Shown: one piece after another, positions 14,140 to 15,354 of the stretch
How the letters are laid out: the number at the start of each line of letters is the position of its first letter
Position numbering within the stretch: the first letter of the stretch is position 1
Origin: Bryobacteraceae bacterium
GTDB lineage: Bacteria > Acidobacteriota > Terriglobia > Bryobacterales > Bryobacteraceae
Reading direction: 5' to 3'
Length of the DNA: 15,354 nt
Assembly: GCA_019686145.1 (NCBI GenBank)
Contig: JADGHK010000013.1
Span: forward strand, 1 to 15,354
Made by a program: the position numbers and the translations under genes
Notes under the pieces: model-generated
Databases searched by the model: none
What the model was told of the DNA's origin: nothing
What the model saw: only the letters and a program-made list of their open reading frames with translations

Positions 14140-15164
14140 ATCGCATGAAATCAGACGTGGTGGCAATTGTTGGAGGCGACTCCCTGCTTGGACGGGAGAT
14201 TCGCGACGTTGCGGACTCACTGCTGCCGCAGGCGCAGTTAAAGCTGGTCGGGGCCGACTCTGATGAGTCGGCGGTTCTGACGGAGCAGGGCGGGGAGGCC
14301 GTTGTCATCACCCAGTTGGACGAGGAGAACCTGCGCGGAGCGAAGGCCGTGGTTTTCGCGGGATCGGCCGCGTCCACACGCAAGGCGCTGGACATGATGG
14401 CCGAGTGGGAGAAGCGCCCGCCGTTGGTTGATCTGACGCAGAATCTCGAGGACCAGCCGCAGGCGCGACTGAGAGCGCCAATGGTGGAGCCCGAGGGATT
14501 CCAGGTGGAACCGGACGCCATCCATGTCGTCGCCCATCCTGCCTCCATCGCTCTGGCTCTGTTCTTTGAACGTTTGCATCGCCGCTATCCGTTGCGCCAG
14601 TCCGTGGTGCAGATCTTCGAGCCTGCAAGTGAACGCGGCAAGCGAGGGCTGAATGAGCTGCAGCAGCAGACGATCGGCCTTCTCTCGTTCCAGACTCTCT
14701 CTAAGGAAGTCTTTGACGAGCAGGTAAGCTTCAACATGCTGTCGCGCTACGGCGCCGACGCCCCCCAGAGCCTGCAGGATATAGAACTGCGCATCGATCG
14801 CCATCTGACGACTTTGCTGTCGCGGACCGGAAAGACCACGCTGCCGTCGCTGCGCCTGTCGCAGGCGCCCGTGTTCCACGGCTACACCTTCTCCATCTGG
14901 GCGCAATTCCAGTCGAACCCGGGACCTCAAGCGTTGAACGAAGCCCTAGCCTCTGCGCTCATCGAGGTCCGGAGCGGGGAGGAAGATCCTCCGACGAATG
15001 TCGGCGTCGCTGGCCACAGCGGCATCATCGTGGGTTCGGTGGAGCAGGATCGCAACAATGCCTCGGCTGTCTGGTTCTGGGCGGTTGCGGATAACCTCAG
15101 GCTTGTCGCCGAGAACGGAATGCTGGTCCTTCAGAAGCTATTGTCGGTCGAGGCCGTCCAGTGA
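14136..15164 (+). CDS. Aspartate-semialdehyde-dehydrogenase-like protein lacking catalytic residues (USG-1-like)
   Basis: The 342-residue product has the two-domain plan of Asd/ArgC-type dehydrogenases. A Rossmann start, VVAIVGGDSLLGREI (8-22), is followed by the VFDEQVSFNML segment (192-202, like VFxxQIAFN in Asd) and a dimerisation domain. The active-site Cys, normally in NPNCST, is replaced: the equivalent block is VVAHPASIALAL, with S137 at or next to the Cys position. The GH of the usual PVxxGH motif is replaced by GY (Y250) in APVFHGYTFS. Loss of both residues argues against dehydrogenase activity and fits the USG-1 type of homologue, whose function is unknown. It overlaps pssA by 4 nt and the lptE-like gene by 4 nt, so it is embedded in an envelope operon, not a lysine/threonine one. 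ATG 14145 is an alternative start. Confidence 0.8.
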   Translation: MNRMKSDVVAIVGGDSLLGREIRDVADSLLPQAQLKLVGADSDESAVLTEQGGEAVVITQLDEENLRGAKAVVFAGSAASTRKALDMMAEWEKRPPLVDLTQNLEDQPQARLRAPMVEPEGFQVEPDAIHVVAHPASIALALFFERLHRRYPLRQSVVQIFEPASERGKRGLNELQQQTIGLLSFQTLSKEVFDEQVSFNMLSRYGADAPQSLQDIELRIDRHLTTLLSRTGKTTLPSLRLSQAPVFHGYTFSIWAQFQSNPGPQALNEALASALIEVRSGEEDPPTNVGVAGHSGIIVGSVEQDRNNASAVWFWAVADNLRLVAENGMLVLQKLLSVEAVQ

Positions 15165-15354
15165 GATTTTTGTTCGGGCTTGCGCTGGCGGCTGTGCTGG
15201 TTTCCGCCGGGTGCGGTTATCGCGTTTCGGGCCATTCCGATCTTCTGCCCAAGGATATTAAGACAATCGCGATACCAGCATTTGCGAACGGGACCACGCG
15301 TTACAGGTTGACCGACCGCCTTCCCGCCGCCATCGCTCGCGAGTTTCTGAGCCG
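15161..15354 (+). CDS. lptE: LptE-like LPS-assembly lipoprotein (partial, N-terminal part)
   Basis: The first 64 codons are visible; the gene runs off the window. It begins with GTG 15161, overlapping the upstream stop by four bases (GTGA), with GAGG 7 nt before it. The N-terminus is a lipoprotein signal, MRFLFGLALAAVLVSAGC, with C18 lipidated. It is followed by GYRVSGHSDLLPKDIKTIAIPAF and then LTDRLPAAIAREFLS. The CGY start, the LP-x(2)-IKTIAIP strand and the later helix are the usual opening of LptE, which plugs and helps assemble the LptD outer-membrane LPS translocon. If right, the host makes LPS or a related lipid. Related DUF799 or LPS-assembly lipoproteins share this start, so the symbol is probable, not certain. 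Confidence 0.75.
   Translation, partial: MRFLFGLALAAVLVSAGCGYRVSGHSDLLPKDIKTIAIPAFANGTTRYRLTDRLPAAIAREFLS

Overview
The window reads as a high-GC, densely coded bacterial chromosome segment. The mix of genes (a Gfo/Idh/MocA-type dehydrogenase tail, short-form IlvD, a Fis-type sigma-54 activator, a GT39-type membrane glycosyltransferase, a short pyruvoyl Psd with PssA, and an LptE-like lipoprotein) suggests a diderm soil-type lineage. Acidobacteriota is my best guess. That assignment is inferred from gene style and is not proven. No rRNA, tRNA, CRISPR array, insertion sequence or phage gene was seen.

Layout. 1-1880 (+): the end of a probable Gfo/Idh/MocA oxidoreductase, then ilvD (branched-chain amino acid synthesis), closed by a strong two-way terminator at 1899-1924. 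1970-5852 (-): trxA, glgA, an AAA+ sigma-54 activator without a sensory domain, and an RlpA-like septal lipoprotein. 5853-6280: an AT-rich intergenic stretch carrying a near-perfect housekeeping promoter, a palindrome at its start site, a 23-residue Lys/Ala-rich microprotein gene and a textbook terminator. 6280-7513 (-): a MidA-family methyltransferase preceded by a small reading frame broken by an amber codon. 7570-9555 (+): an unrecognised 197-residue protein and an NCS1 (cytosine/purine-type) permease. 9594-10901 (-): der/engA, a ribosome-assembly GTPase. 10937-15354 (+): a GT39-type glycosyltransferase, psd, pssA, an aspartate-semialdehyde-dehydrogenase-like protein that has lost its catalytic residues, and the start of an LptE-like lipoprotein gene.

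How they fit. The last block looks like an envelope operon. psd and pssA abut and together make phosphatidylethanolamine from CDP-diacylglycerol via phosphatidylserine. pssA overlaps the dehydrogenase-like gene by 4 nt, and that gene overlaps lptE by 4 nt. der and the glycosyltransferase gene diverge from a 35-bp gap with two mirror-image TATGAT boxes just upstream of their start codons.

The most unusual items are the isolated Lys/Ala microprotein unit (6070-6280), the amber-split frame ahead of midA (7241-7513), the pseudoenzyme between pssA and lptE, and the mirrored promoter pair at 10910-10930.
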